Positions 27,047 to 38,843 of a stretch of 64,000 nucleotides of DNA are shown here, piece after piece; the first letter of the stretch is position 1, and every line of letters starts with the position of its first letter. Both the position numbers and the translations under genes were made by a program. This DNA is from Pseudomonas sp. StFLB209 (lineage in GTDB: Bacteria > Pseudomonadota > Gammaproteobacteria > Pseudomonadales > Pseudomonadaceae): assembly GCF_000829415.1 (NCBI RefSeq), contig NZ_AP014637.1, positions 5,907,001 to 5,971,000 on the forward strand, written 5' to 3'. The notes below the pieces were generated by a model. It ran no database searches. It had not been told where the DNA came from and saw nothing but the letters and a program-made list of their open reading frames with translations.

Positions 27047-27080
27047 AAAAAAACCCGCCTTTTGAGGGGCGGGTTTTCTT
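27047..27080. terminator. Bidirectional intrinsic terminator
   Basis: AAAACCCGCC-loop-GGGCGGGTTTTCTT stem with A-run on one side and T-run on the other. It lies about 50 bases after the DUF4214 gene stop (minus strand) and just upstream of the permease, so the permease probably has its own promoter. Confidence 0.85.
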
Positions 27081-27128
27081 GGCTACCATCCGCCAGATTT
27101 TAGTCTGACAGAACTTAAGCTATATCAC

Positions 27129-28994
27129 TTATGCGTGAGCAGTGATTACGCCGTTGGCGAAGCTCAGCTGATCAACAGAGGTGATACCGGTCAGAGTGAT
27201 AATCGAAACCTGGTCGCTAGCGCTTGCATCCAGGTTGCTGGTGCCGTTAGCAACAGTGGCTTGGAAAGTAGAGCTACCCAGATCTGCTGCTTCGATTACA
27301 GCTTTGATATTGCTGCCGTCTTTGAAGAAGAAAACTTCTTTAACGCCGTTCTGGCCACCAGTGATGGTGCCGGTAGCGGCGTCGAACTTAGCGGTGGTGT
27401 TCAGAGTGTAACCGTCGCCAATGTACAGAGAGTCTTTAGCAGTTTCAAAGGTCAGAGCGCCGTCAGCAGTAGTAACTTTACCACCGGTAAAGTAGAAAAC
27501 GTCTGCTTTATCAGCGGTACCGCCGGCAACAAAGGTATCAGGAGCAGCTTTGGTGTTCAAAGCAACCAGACTGGTACCAGCCAGTTTGTCAGCAGCAGCG
27601 GTCTGAGCAGTAGTCAGAGCGGTGTGAGCAGTATCGATTGCCTTGTACGATGCTTCAATGGCGTCCAGAGCTTTCGAAGCTTCAACTTGCAGCTTGACAC
27701 TAGCGTCGGCTGCATAAGCTGCTTTCCAATCAGAAGCAGCAGTGCTTCCGTTCTGGTTAGCCAGAGCGGTATCAGCTTTATTGAAAGCGTCAGTAGCTTT
27801 AACGAAAGTCAGTTCCTGAGCTGCCAGCGAGCCGAAGCTTGTGAAAGCAGTTACGCCTGCAAAATCAGCAGTAACTTTGTTGATCAGAGTAGTGGAAGTA
27901 CCCAGGGTGGTCAGCACGGTGTACAGCGAATCAACATCAGCTGCAACGTCAGCTGGCGACGCTTTGGTAACACCAGCATCGCTCAGAGCAGTGTCCCATA
28001 CAGTTGCATTAGCTGGGTTGTTAGCATAAGCAACCAAAGTAGCTTTAGCCTGAGTTACGTCGGCAGCATTAGGCTCTTTGGCAGCAGCCAAGGCTTTAGC
28101 AGCAGTATCGTAAGCACCAGTTTTTTCAACCGACTTATCATCAGACAGACGCAGAGTATCAGCAGCGGCAGTCAGAGCAGCGGCTTTAACAGTAGCTTCA
28201 CCGGTCAGGGTCAGAGTCGACTTGCCATCGAGGCCGACAACATTACCAGCCGAAGCTTGAGCACGAGCGTCTGCCAAGTCTGCTTTCAGCTCAGTGTTCA
28301 CATCGCTGTAAGTAGAGTTAGCGGTAGAGGTAACGGTCTGATCTTTGATGACTGCGCTTGTAGTCGACAGAGTAGCCAGTTGCTTCTCGATAGCCAGCAG
28401 GTCAGCAGCCTTAGTGGTCTCGTAGGCAGAGACAGCAGCGTCAGCAGCAACGGAAGCTTTCAGCAAGCCAACGCTAGCAGGAACAGCGATACCGCTCAGC
28501 GAACCATCGCTCAGTTTAGCAACTGCGTCGGTAACCGACTGAGTAGTGTCGTTCACGCCGGAGATAATTGCTTTGGCATCAGCAGCAGCGTAGTTAGCGC
28601 CAGCAGTCGAAGTGTAAACTTCGGAAACCAGAACCTTGTTGGTTACGACTTGAGCGTCGGTAGCCGAAGCGCCGTTTACGAAAGCAACCAGCAGTTGGTC
28701 CAGAGCAACGGTAGCGCCGCCGCCAGTGGTCCAGTAGGTCAGACCGCCCGCATCAGGAGCGCGGCCGAACAGGTTGTTGTAGATCTTGGTAACGGTGTCA
28801 ACGCGGCTCAGACCGGCGTAGGCAGCGGCGTACTCAGGCTGCTCGTTTACGAAGTTAGTGCGGATCTGATCCAGAGTGATCTGAGCAGGTTCAGCGTTCA
28901 ACTGGCCCAACCAGTAGTCCAGGCCACCTTTGTCGGCAGCGCGGCCCAGGTAAGCAACGTACAGTTGTTGAACTTGTGCAGAAGTAGTAGCCAT
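27129..28994 (-). CDS. Large secreted surface protein with DUF4214 repeats, probable type I secretion substrate
   Basis: A 621-residue acidic, Ala/Thr/Ser/Asp-rich protein with no cysteine. Residues about 8-90 hold two DUF4214 units (VQQLYVAYLGRAADKGGLDYW and VTKIYNNLFGRAPDAGGLTYW), found in S-layer-like and other type I secreted proteins. The middle (about 150-470) is a low-complexity, helix-prone A/T/D/K-rich stretch. The C-terminal 130 residues turn beta-rich (VFYFTGGKVTTADGALTFET, VKEVFFFKDGSNIKAVIEA), like an exported C-terminal signal region. No N-terminal signal peptide. A GGAGATG site 9 bases upstream fixes the start. Codons such as GCA, GCT and GTA are far commoner than in neighbours, as in very highly expressed genes. 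Confidence 0.75.
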   Translation of the reverse strand: MATTSAQVQQLYVAYLGRAADKGGLDYWLGQLNAEPAQITLDQIRTNFVNEQPEYAAAYAGLSRVDTVTKIYNNLFGRAPDAGGLTYWTTGGGATVALDQLLVAFVNGASATDAQVVTNKVLVSEVYTSTAGANYAAADAKAIISGVNDTTQSVTDAVAKLSDGSLSGIAVPASVGLLKASVAADAAVSAYETTKAADLLAIEKQLATLSTTSAVIKDQTVTSTANSTYSDVNTELKADLADARAQASAGNVVGLDGKSTLTLTGEATVKAAALTAAADTLRLSDDKSVEKTGAYDTAAKALAAAKEPNAADVTQAKATLVAYANNPANATVWDTALSDAGVTKASPADVAADVDSLYTVLTTLGTSTTLINKVTADFAGVTAFTSFGSLAAQELTFVKATDAFNKADTALANQNGSTAASDWKAAYAADASVKLQVEASKALDAIEASYKAIDTAHTALTTAQTAAADKLAGTSLVALNTKAAPDTFVAGGTADKADVFYFTGGKVTTADGALTFETAKDSLYIGDGYTLNTTAKFDAATGTITGGQNGVKEVFFFKDGSNIKAVIEAADLGSSTFQATVANGTSNLDASASDQVSIITLTGITSVDQLSFANGVITAHA

Positions 28995-29313
28995 TACGTT
29001 TTCATCTCCAATATGAGTCGATATCGACACTCAGGCTTCCCTACGTGGGAAAAGAACCCGTCGGCTCTCGCCTGTTGCCACGTCCCACAGGGCCGTGGCC
29101 CCCATTATGGGAAGTCGGAAAATTCCGACAGCCTTGCAGGTCATTTTTTGAGCTTTTTTTCAAAGCTATCAAGGAAATATCCTACAAGGCACGCCGATCA
29201 TACCTGTCAAATTAGCGGCGGAACAATAGCTGACACCCAACTTTTTGATCTATGTCGATAGGAAAATTTCTGTGGACACGTAGGAAATTTCACTTTCTTC
29301 CGTAGGCCAAAGT
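28995..29313. other. Long leader/promoter region of the DUF4214 gene
   Basis: 319 bases without a gene between two minus-strand genes. It is AT-rich near 29140-29340 and contains a dyad GTCGGAA-AA-TTCCGAC at 29114-29129 about 120 bases upstream of the start codon. A GC-rich stretch nearer the gene could form a structured 5' leader. No consensus promoter was assigned with confidence. Confidence 0.4.
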
Positions 29314-32300
29314 TCAAATATTTTTTTCAGCCAAGGCAATGAGAATGTTTCGCAAGCGAACTGAAACGCTTGTCCACCCGTAATTACGCAGCCACTCCCC
29401 TTGCAGCGCTTTCGGTCCGCTTGCCAATTCTTTGGCGATTCCATCGGCCATGGACTGGCTGTCGGTACCCGGCAGAAAGGTCACCGCATCGGCGACGTCT
29501 TCGAAGATGCCCAACGGCGTGCAAAAAACCGGACGACCGGTACTCAAACCCCAGCGAACCGCCGCGCTGCTTGACTCTTGGGTGTGCTGATAGGGGAAGA
29601 CAATGGCATCAGCCATGCCTAACCACGACAAGGATTGCTCGTCGCTGAGGTAGTCGGTAATCAGCGTGACGCGACCTTTGAGGTCGTTTTGCGTAATGCG
29701 CTCGCGGCAGGTTTGTGCCAGTTGCGCAGAGACCGGATCGGGGTACTCGGCGTTGACCAGCAGCAGGTGCAATTTGGCATTGCCCTTGGCCAGCAAGGCG
29801 AAGGCTTCGATCAACTCCGGCATGCCTTTGTGCGGCAGCAAAAAGCCGTAGCTGGCGATGATGGTCTTGCCTTGCAGGCCAGCGGCGAGTTGGGCAGGAC
29901 CCGGCTCGGGCAGCGTGGTTTCGATCACGCCATGGGGGAACATCAGCAGATTGTGGCCCAGGCCCATGTCCTTGAGGCGGTTCATGTCGCCGACGCTGTG
30001 CACCAGCAGGCGCGCGCAACCGTGCAGCGACTCGCGCATGTGGCTCAGGGATTTGAGCTTGTCGGTGTGCATCACGTCGGCGGTGGAGTGGAACACCACC
30101 AGGGTCTGGATACCACGCGCGTGGGACCAGTCGAGCAGGCTGGCGAAGGCCTGGATGTCGAAGAACGAGAAGTTGAACTGCAGCAGCAGGGTGTCGACCC
30201 CGGAACGCTCGATGGCCGCCTTGAGGCGTGCCAGGTCGTCGTAGTGGCCGCTGGTCCAGCAGCGCTCGATGTTGGGGGTGTCGCCAGCGTTGAGGTCGGC
30301 GTTGTCGCTGGCGAACACATGCACTTGCTCACCGAACGCCGGTTCCAGCAGTTTCTGGCTGTAGGTGGCAATGCCGCAGGCGCTGTTCCAGGTGGTCACG
30401 CTGCCCAGCTTCGGAGCTTTTTTGAGCAGCGGCTGGTGGCGGGCCTGTTCGATGGCGGCCAGGCTGGCACGGGCTACGGCAGCCCAGGTGAAACGGGTGT
30501 TGACCAGGGCTTCGGCGGCCTGGACGCGGGCGGCGGTGAAGCTGGCCAGTTGGCCTTGGCTCCAGGCCTGATGAAACTCACCCAGCAGGCTGGCCAGGTG
30601 CTCGGCACTCGGCTCGAACCACACCGAGGCAGCGGCCTTGAGGTGGGTACGGGCGCGCTCGTAGCGGTAGTCGATCAGCCACGCGGTGTCCGGGGTGCAG
30701 AAGTCGCGCTGGCCACCGTTGCCGGTGGTGATTACCGGCAGGCGGTGCAGCATGGCTTCGGCCAGCGGCAGGCCGAAGCCTTCGCCGCGTGACGGTGCGA
30801 TCAGCACGTCGGCCTGGTTGTACAGCGCGCGCAAGGCGCCGTCAGGCAGGTCCTGGACGATCAGTTCAACCGCCGGCGCGCTGGCCAGGCTCGCGGCCCA
30901 GTCGGCCACTTGCTGCTCGATGTTGTGGTGCGGGTTGGGGAAGGTCTTGATGATCAGCACCACCGGCTGTTCGGCCGTGAAGGCCTGGCCGTAGGCTTTG
31001 AGCAGGACATCGACGCCCTTGCGTGGGAAGCACGATGACACGTGCAGCAGCTTGAGGCGCTCGGCGCTGACCTTGGGCATGGCCGGCAGGCTGCTGGCGT
31101 CGACCGGGACGCGCAGGATGTGATCGGCACCCAGCCCCACGGTGGCCAGCGGGGCGGTGACGCCGTTGTCACGCAGGGTGGTGGTGACCCATTCGGACAT
31201 GCTGGTGATCAGGTGGGTCTGGTGGTTGAAGTCGTGGCAGTAGTCCTGCGGCAGGCAGGACTCTTCCCAGCCGTAGCAGGACATGACGTTGATGTCGCCC
31301 TGCATGTCGGTGACCCGCGGCGGGTACATCAGGCGCAGCACGTTGCGCGCCGGCTGTTCGGCGCGGGCGTGCAGGCTGGCGCAGTCGGGGTTGTCGAGCA
31401 GGAACTGTGGGTCAACCGCGATCGGCCCCGGCCCTTCGGTGGCACGCAGGGCGGTGCTGCTGCCCTGCTCTTGCAGCGCCCGGGCCAGTTCACGGTTGAC
31501 CAGCGCCAGGCTGTAGGTGCTGTCGAACGGGCCTTCGATGCGGCACTCGACGCTTGGCTGGGGCGGCATAGTGGCGAACCGATGGGCCGGCAGGATGATT
31601 TCAAAGCCGGCCAGGTAGGCGCTCAGGCGGTCGTAAAGGGCCTGATAGTCGAACTCGTGCAGGCGCTCGGCGGCATGTTGGGTGAGGTTGCGGCGCAGCG
31701 CCGGGTTTTCGATGAGTTGGGCAATGGTGGCTGCCACGACTTCAGGGCGGTCGGTGTCGAGCAACAGCCCGGCACTGCCCAAGGTGTTGACCACGTTGCT
31801 GTCCGGGGCGTCGTAGGCCAGTACCGGCAAGCCGTGGGCCATGGCTTCGATCAATGGCATGCCGAAGCCTTCGTGATGGCTCAGGGACACAAACAGGTCG
31901 CTGCGGCTGTACAGCGAGTCGAGGGTCTCGTCATCGACCTTGCCGGTCAGGGTGACGTAGGCGCCGATGCCCAGTTCTTCGATGCGTTGTTCGATGCGCT
32001 CTTTGTACGCCGGCACCGTTGCACCGCCGACCAGGTACAGCTGCAGCGGCACCTGGGAGCGACGCAGCAACAGGGCGAAGGCTTCGACCAACCCCAACTG
32101 GTTCTTGTGCGGCATGATCCTCCCGACGAACAACAGGGTGAACGGCCGTGGCGTGTCGCAGCGTTGCACGCTATGAGGTTCGATGCGTTGCAGGTCGACC
32201 AGCAGCGGGATTTCTGCGGTGGTGGCCTGGTTGTAGCCGCGCTTGAGCAGTTCCTGCAGGTTCTGCCGGGAGTCGGCAATGCTGCCGGTCAGCCAGTTTT

Positions 32301-32670
32301 GCCAGGCGTCCACTTGCTGCCAGCCGTGGGCCAGCATTGGCTGGATCGGGTGCTCGGCGGGGAACAGCGCGCCAGGGGTGATGTTGTGGAACACCATGAA
32401 TTTGGCTTCGGGCAGTTCACGCAGCCAGGACTCGACGGGGTTGCCAATGCCATGGTGGATCAACAGTGCATTGGCACTGCCGGGGATGTAGTCGTCCATG
32501 CACAGGATGTCGCCGGCCACTTCCGGTTTTGGCTCGATGCAGTAGATCTCGGATTTGATACCGGCCTGGCGCAGCAGCTTGCGGGTCAGCAGCATCCCGT
32601 TACTGATGCCATCCCCTAGACTGACGCTGATCGAAAACTGGTGGATGGTGACCTGTGCTTCGTTATGCAT
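29314..32670 (-). CDS. Giant glycosyltransferase with three GT4-like modules
   Basis: A 1118-residue protein built of three tandem GT-B glycosyltransferase modules. Module 1 (about 1-385) has LLFVGRIMPHKNQLGLVEAF and SHHEGFGMPLIEAMAHGLPV. Module 2 (about 395-775) has LLHVSSCFPRKGVDVLLKAY and PSRGEGFGLPLAEAMLHRLPV. Module 3 (about 785-1118) has IIASYGFLLPHKGMPELIEAF, but its donor motif is divergent (HTQESSSAAVRWGLSTGRPV). Such fused enzymes make short defined glycan sequences from one polypeptide. The start at 32670 was chosen because homology to GT4 begins soon after it; the 38 extra upstream codons look non-coding. Located between the DUF4214 protein and the gmd/type I secretion operon, it may build the glycan on a secreted protein or on polysaccharide. 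Confidence 0.85.
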   Translation of the reverse strand: MHNEAQVTIHQFSISVSLGDGISNGMLLTRKLLRQAGIKSEIYCIEPKPEVAGDILCMDDYIPGSANALLIHHGIGNPVESWLRELPEAKFMVFHNITPGALFPAEHPIQPMLAHGWQQVDAWQNWLTGSIADSRQNLQELLKRGYNQATTAEIPLLVDLQRIEPHSVQRCDTPRPFTLLFVGRIMPHKNQLGLVEAFALLLRRSQVPLQLYLVGGATVPAYKERIEQRIEELGIGAYVTLTGKVDDETLDSLYSRSDLFVSLSHHEGFGMPLIEAMAHGLPVLAYDAPDSNVVNTLGSAGLLLDTDRPEVVAATIAQLIENPALRRNLTQHAAERLHEFDYQALYDRLSAYLAGFEIILPAHRFATMPPQPSVECRIEGPFDSTYSLALVNRELARALQEQGSSTALRATEGPGPIAVDPQFLLDNPDCASLHARAEQPARNVLRLMYPPRVTDMQGDINVMSCYGWEESCLPQDYCHDFNHQTHLITSMSEWVTTTLRDNGVTAPLATVGLGADHILRVPVDASSLPAMPKVSAERLKLLHVSSCFPRKGVDVLLKAYGQAFTAEQPVVLIIKTFPNPHHNIEQQVADWAASLASAPAVELIVQDLPDGALRALYNQADVLIAPSRGEGFGLPLAEAMLHRLPVITTGNGGQRDFCTPDTAWLIDYRYERARTHLKAAASVWFEPSAEHLASLLGEFHQAWSQGQLASFTAARVQAAEALVNTRFTWAAVARASLAAIEQARHQPLLKKAPKLGSVTTWNSACGIATYSQKLLEPAFGEQVHVFASDNADLNAGDTPNIERCWTSGHYDDLARLKAAIERSGVDTLLLQFNFSFFDIQAFASLLDWSHARGIQTLVVFHSTADVMHTDKLKSLSHMRESLHGCARLLVHSVGDMNRLKDMGLGHNLLMFPHGVIETTLPEPGPAQLAAGLQGKTIIASYGFLLPHKGMPELIEAFALLAKGNAKLHLLLVNAEYPDPVSAQLAQTCRERITQNDLKGRVTLITDYLSDEQSLSWLGMADAIVFPYQHTQESSSAAVRWGLSTGRPVFCTPLGIFEDVADAVTFLPGTDSQSMADGIAKELASGPKALQGEWLRNYGWTSVSVRLRNILIALAEKNI

Positions 32671-32784
32671 GAACGGACCTGGTGACAAGAAAAGAAAAAG
32701 ATGACAGCGCAACACGCTATTTTGTAGGAGCCAGCCAACGGGCGAAAGGGCTAATCCTGGCGCCGTATTTGTGATGCCTGGCAA

Positions 32785-32983
32785 AGAGCATTCACGACCA
32801 AGGTCGTTCCCACCTCAATCCTGATCTGAAATACGGTGGGAACGAGCGGGCGGCGATCCGTCTTGGTCGTGAAGACGGTGGCACATGCAAAGCAGGTTTA
32901 GGGCCCTTACCGGCCTCTTCTCCCATCTCAATCCTGACTTGAAATGTGGTGGGAACGACCTTGGTCGTGAAGAGGCCAGGTAC
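32785..32983. repeat. Palindromic repeat cluster between glycosyltransferase and gmd
   Basis: No gene. It contains ACGACCAAGGTCGTTCCCACC (about 32793), the inverted AATACGGTGGGAACGAGCGGGCGGCGATCCGTCTT unit (about 32829-32863), and GGTGGGAACGACCTTGGTCGTGAAGAGGCC (about 32948-32977). These are the same families as at 26.0 and 40.0 kb. Confidence 0.65.
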
Positions 32984-33011
32984 AAAAAAGCCGCGTATGA
33001 ACGCGGCTTTT
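32984..33011 (-). terminator. Intrinsic terminator of the type I secretion/gmd operon
   Basis: On the minus strand AAAGCCGCG-TTCATA-CGCGGCTTT is followed by further Ts (TTTTTT over 32984-32989). It lies 30 bases beyond the gmd stop codon and ends the ABC-HlyD-TolC-gmd transcript. Confidence 0.85.
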
Positions 33012-33040
33012 AGCTAGCTAGATATATAGATATCTAGCTA
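33011..33040. repeat. AT-rich TAGCTAGC tract
   Basis: TAGCTAGCTAGATATATAGATATCTAGCTA-type self-complementary tract directly abutting the gmd stop codon. It is one of seven such tracts, at 33.0, 40.07, 55.25, 55.48, 57.43, 58.47 and 58.58 kb. Function unknown. Confidence 0.6.
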
Positions 33041-35492
<2,452 letters not shown>

Positions 35493-35496
<4 letters not shown>

Positions 35497-36815
35497 TCCT
35501 CGATCATCGATTCAGCAATGGCGTTGCGCGCCGGCTGGAGCAGGTACTGAAGCATGGTGCGCTCGCCGGTGTTGATCAGTACTTCAGCCGGCATACCGGC
35601 CAGCAGCTTGCGATCAGCCAGTTTTTGCAGGCCCTCTTCAGTGACCTTGGCACGCACCAGGTAGTAAGGCTGGCCGGTACGCTCGTTGGTCAGGCGGTCT
35701 GCCGACACGCTGCTCACTTCACCCGGAATGACCGGGGTGGTGGCGCTGTTGAAGGCCGAGAAGCGAATGTCGGCGTGCTTGCCGATCGCCACCCGGTTGA
35801 TGTCCTGCGGCGCCACTTCGGCTTCGACAATCAGCTCGGATACAGACGGCACCACATCCAGCAACGGAGTCGCCTGACGCACGACGCCGCCGACGGTGTG
35901 CACGGTCATGCCGATCACCATACCGTCATCCGGCGCACGAATCACAATGCGGCTCAGGCGGTCCTCGATGGCTGCGGTGCGCTCTTGCAGCTCATAGCCC
36001 TTGGCCTGGACTTCGGTCAGCTCTTTGGCCACTTCAGAGTTGAAGTCTTTATTGACCTGCAGGATCTGCAGTTCGGTTTCGTTGATCTGCAAACGCGTGC
36101 GAGTAATGTTGGAGCGGTGCTCGGCGATTTCCGAACGCAGTGAGTCGAGTTTGCGCTGCTGGTCGAGCAGGCGTTGTTTGTCGACGAAGCCTTTGGACAG
36201 CAGTTCGCTCAGTTCACCAATTTCACCGCCGTAGGACTTCTCCAGGCTGCTCTTGGTGCTGATCATCGACTCCGTGCCTTTGATCTGCGCATTAAGCTGA
36301 CCAATACGCTCCTGCAGCACCGATACCTGACCCAGACGAGCACCGCGACGGGTATTGAACACCTGGGTTTCACTGGCACGGGCTTCGATGGCACGGGTGC
36401 TGTTGGGGTCGAGCATGCTGCTGAAGTCGATGCTGTCTTTGCCGTCACGCTCGGCCACCAGCCGCGCTTCCATGGCCTTGGCGCTGATCAACTGGTTGCG
36501 CGCCACTTCGAATTCGGCGCGCAATTGACCATCGTCAAGCACGATCAGCGGGTCGCCCCGCTTCACCATGTCGCCGTCACGGGCAAGGATTTCCTTGACG
36601 ATGCCGCCTTCCAGATGCTGCACGGTCTTGCGATAGGTCTGTACGGTAACGACGCCTGGAGCATGCACGGCGCCGTCCAGAGGGGCCACCGCGGCCCAGG
36701 TGCCAAAGATGCCGAATACGACGATCAGGATGCCGAAACCTACCCGGCGGATGCTGTGATCCGAGGTCGGGAGGTCAGCGAAGTTGTCGGTCTTGCCTGC
36801 GAGAATAAGGGTCAT
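35493..36815 (-). CDS. Type I secretion membrane fusion protein, HlyD/PrtE family (system 1)
   Basis: A 440-residue adaptor with one TM segment near residues 26-46 (VGFGILIVVFGIFGTWAAVAPL). The HlyD barrel-sandwich halves read TVQHLEGGIVKEILARDGDMVKRGDPLIVLDD and RIVIRAPDDGMVIGMTVHTVGGVV. A long coiled coil lies between them (about 130-290), and the C-terminus is RTMLQYLLQPARNAIAESMIEE. It bridges the ABC exporter and the TolC duct across the periplasm. The start (MTLILAGKTD) lies 13 bases after the ABC gene stop. AprE/PrtE-like in length. Confidence 0.93.
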
Positions 36816-36828
36816 CAATATCGTCCTG

Positions 36829-38562
36829 TCAGGCGCCGGCCGGAGCCGTACCTGCGCCAACCTGAGGCTGCTGGGCAGCCTGGTGTTGCTTGTTGAGCTC
36901 TTCCATCACTTGATCACGCGGACCGTACATCGTAATGGCACCATTCTGCATGACCAGCAGGCGGTCCAGCTGGGACAGGATGCTGGTGCGGTGGGTGATG
37001 ACGAACACGGTCGAGCCGGCTTGCTTGAGCTGCGCAATGGCATGTGCCAGGGCACGCTCGCCGACCTCGTCGAGGTTGGAGTTCGGCTCGTCGAGCAGAA
37101 TCACTTTCGGCATGCCGTACAGGGCACGGGCCAGACCGACACGCTGACGCTGACCGCCGGACAGGTTGACGCCGTCGCCGCCAATGACCGTGTCATAGCC
37201 CTCAGGCAGGAGCAGGATCATTTCGTGAACGCCGGCAATCTGCGCGGCCTGCACGACTTTCTGAGGATCGACTTCAGCGAAGCGGGCAATGTTCTCGCTG
37301 ATGCTGCCTTCAAACAGCTCAATGTCCTGAGGCAAATAGCCGATGTGTGGACCGAGCAGTTCTTTGTCCCACTGGTGCAGGTCCGCACCGTCCAGACGCA
37401 CAGAGCCATGCTGTGGCGCCCAGACGCCCATCAGGGCACGGGCCAGGGTCGATTTGCCTGAAGCGCTTGGGCCGATGATGCCGACTACGGCACCGGCCGG
37501 AACCCCGAAGCCAACACCTTTGAGAATGGGTGTCTTGGAGCCTGGCGCGCCGATGATCAGGTTTTCGACCTGAATGTTGCCCTTCGGAGCAGGCAGCGGC
37601 ATGCGCTGCGGTTCGGCCTGGAGCTTGTCGAGGATGTCATTGAGGCGGTTGTATTGGGTACGCGCACCAATGAAGCCTTTCCAACTGCCAATGATCATGT
37701 CGATCGGCGCCAGGGCACGGCCTAGCAGTACGGAACCGGCGATCACGAGTGCGGCGTTGATCTCGTGGTTGATTGCCAGATAAGCACCCAGGCCGAGAAT
37801 CAGCGACTGCACCCAGCTGCGGAATGTCTTGGACATCGAGCTGACCACACCGCCTTTGTCGCTGGCATTGGACTGCAGCAAAAGCACTTTGCGCTGACGC
37901 TGGCTCCAGCGGGCAATCAGGGTATCGAGCATGCCCATCGATTCGATGACTTCGGCGTTGCGCAAGTTCTTGGTGGTATTGAGGGTTGCAGCGATGTTTT
38001 CCTTGTTGGCTTCAGCGAGCGCTTTGCCGGTCACCTTTTCGTTGGCATAGGCCAGGATCAGCAACACGATGGCACTGGCAATCGCCACCCAGCCATACCA
38101 GGGGTGGAACATGAACATCACGGCGATGTAGATCGGCAGCCAGGGCGCGTCGAAAAACGCAAATACCCCGTTACCCGTCATGAACTGTCGCAGACTGGTA
38201 AGGTCATTCATGGGCTGCGCAGAAGCATCCATACCCCCGCTTTCCAGGGCGCGCTTGAAGCTTGCCTTGTAGACGTGACGGCTGAGCAGAACATCGAGCT
38301 TGGTGCTGACCCTGACCATGATCCGCGAACGAACCCACTCCAGAGCGCCGGTGGTGATTACCAGAATGGACATGATGATGGTCAACATGGCCAGGGTGGT
38401 GAGGTTGTTGCTGGTCAGGACACGTCCGTAGACCTGCAGCATATAAAAGGTGGGGACCAACATCAGGGCATTGACAAACAGACTGAAGATACCGACTGAT
38501 ATGAAAGCGCCTTTACAGGCTTTTAGCGCAGCCTGCAAGCTGTTTTCATGAATTTTCTGCAT
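36829..38562 (-). CDS. Type I secretion ABC exporter, PrtD/AprD-like (system 1)
   Basis: A 577-residue half-exporter with a six-TM domain (about 15-300) and an ATPase domain (about 325-550). Walker A is GPSASGKST, the signature LSGGQRQRVGLARALYG and Walker B VILLDEPNSNLD. There is no N-terminal C39 peptidase or peptidase-like domain, which fits the PrtD/AprD class that exports proteins by an uncleaved C-terminal signal. The start MQKIHENSLQAAL is preferred; twelve upstream codons lack homology. First gene of the minus-strand operon ABC-HlyD-TolC-gmd. Confidence 0.93.
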   Translation of the reverse strand: MQKIHENSLQAALKACKGAFISVGIFSLFVNALMLVPTFYMLQVYGRVLTSNNLTTLAMLTIIMSILVITTGALEWVRSRIMVRVSTKLDVLLSRHVYKASFKRALESGGMDASAQPMNDLTSLRQFMTGNGVFAFFDAPWLPIYIAVMFMFHPWYGWVAIASAIVLLILAYANEKVTGKALAEANKENIAATLNTTKNLRNAEVIESMGMLDTLIARWSQRQRKVLLLQSNASDKGGVVSSMSKTFRSWVQSLILGLGAYLAINHEINAALVIAGSVLLGRALAPIDMIIGSWKGFIGARTQYNRLNDILDKLQAEPQRMPLPAPKGNIQVENLIIGAPGSKTPILKGVGFGVPAGAVVGIIGPSASGKSTLARALMGVWAPQHGSVRLDGADLHQWDKELLGPHIGYLPQDIELFEGSISENIARFAEVDPQKVVQAAQIAGVHEMILLLPEGYDTVIGGDGVNLSGGQRQRVGLARALYGMPKVILLDEPNSNLDEVGERALAHAIAQLKQAGSTVFVITHRTSILSQLDRLLVMQNGAITMYGPRDQVMEELNKQHQAAQQPQVGAGTAPAGA

Positions 38563-38656
38563 AGCGTCCTGACTGCCCGGGGGTATGGAAAAGCGCAAAA
38601 GTGTATCACCCGGCTATCATGCAACAAATGAAAAATACGCCGCTGTAAAGTCCCCC

Positions 38657-38690
38657 AAGGAAATTTCCCACGCGGGAAATTTCCTTTTTT
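38657..38690 (+). terminator. Strong terminator-like hairpin in the leader of the GT4 gene
   Basis: AAGGAAATTTCCC-ACGC-GGGAAATTTCCTT followed by Ts, a perfect 13-bp stem. It lies between divergent genes and is oriented toward the GT4 gene (start 38844). It could act as a transcription attenuator if the promoter is upstream of it, or block read-through from the left. Confidence 0.7.
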
Positions 38691-38843
38691 CAGGTTGGCT
38701 TGTCCCGTTTTCAAAGGGTAAAGTTCGACTTCGATTTGTTTTCTTACTGCTTGCCAGCGTCTGTGTTTCAGACGAACAACATGCCCATTTCCGGCAAGCC
38801 TTGCCTGGCTCATGACTTCTCAAGCAGTACCTACAGGTACTTC

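Noticed and set aside
27135..29261. 708-codon plus-strand frame opposite the DUF4214 gene
   Set aside because: Ser/Val-rich shadow with no recognisable domain; the minus strand has DUF4214 motifs, a ribosome-binding site and a terminator.
29635..30792. Long plus-strand frame inside the three-module glycosyltransferase gene
   Set aside because: Shadow of a GC-rich gene; the minus strand carries unmistakable glycosyltransferase motifs throughout.
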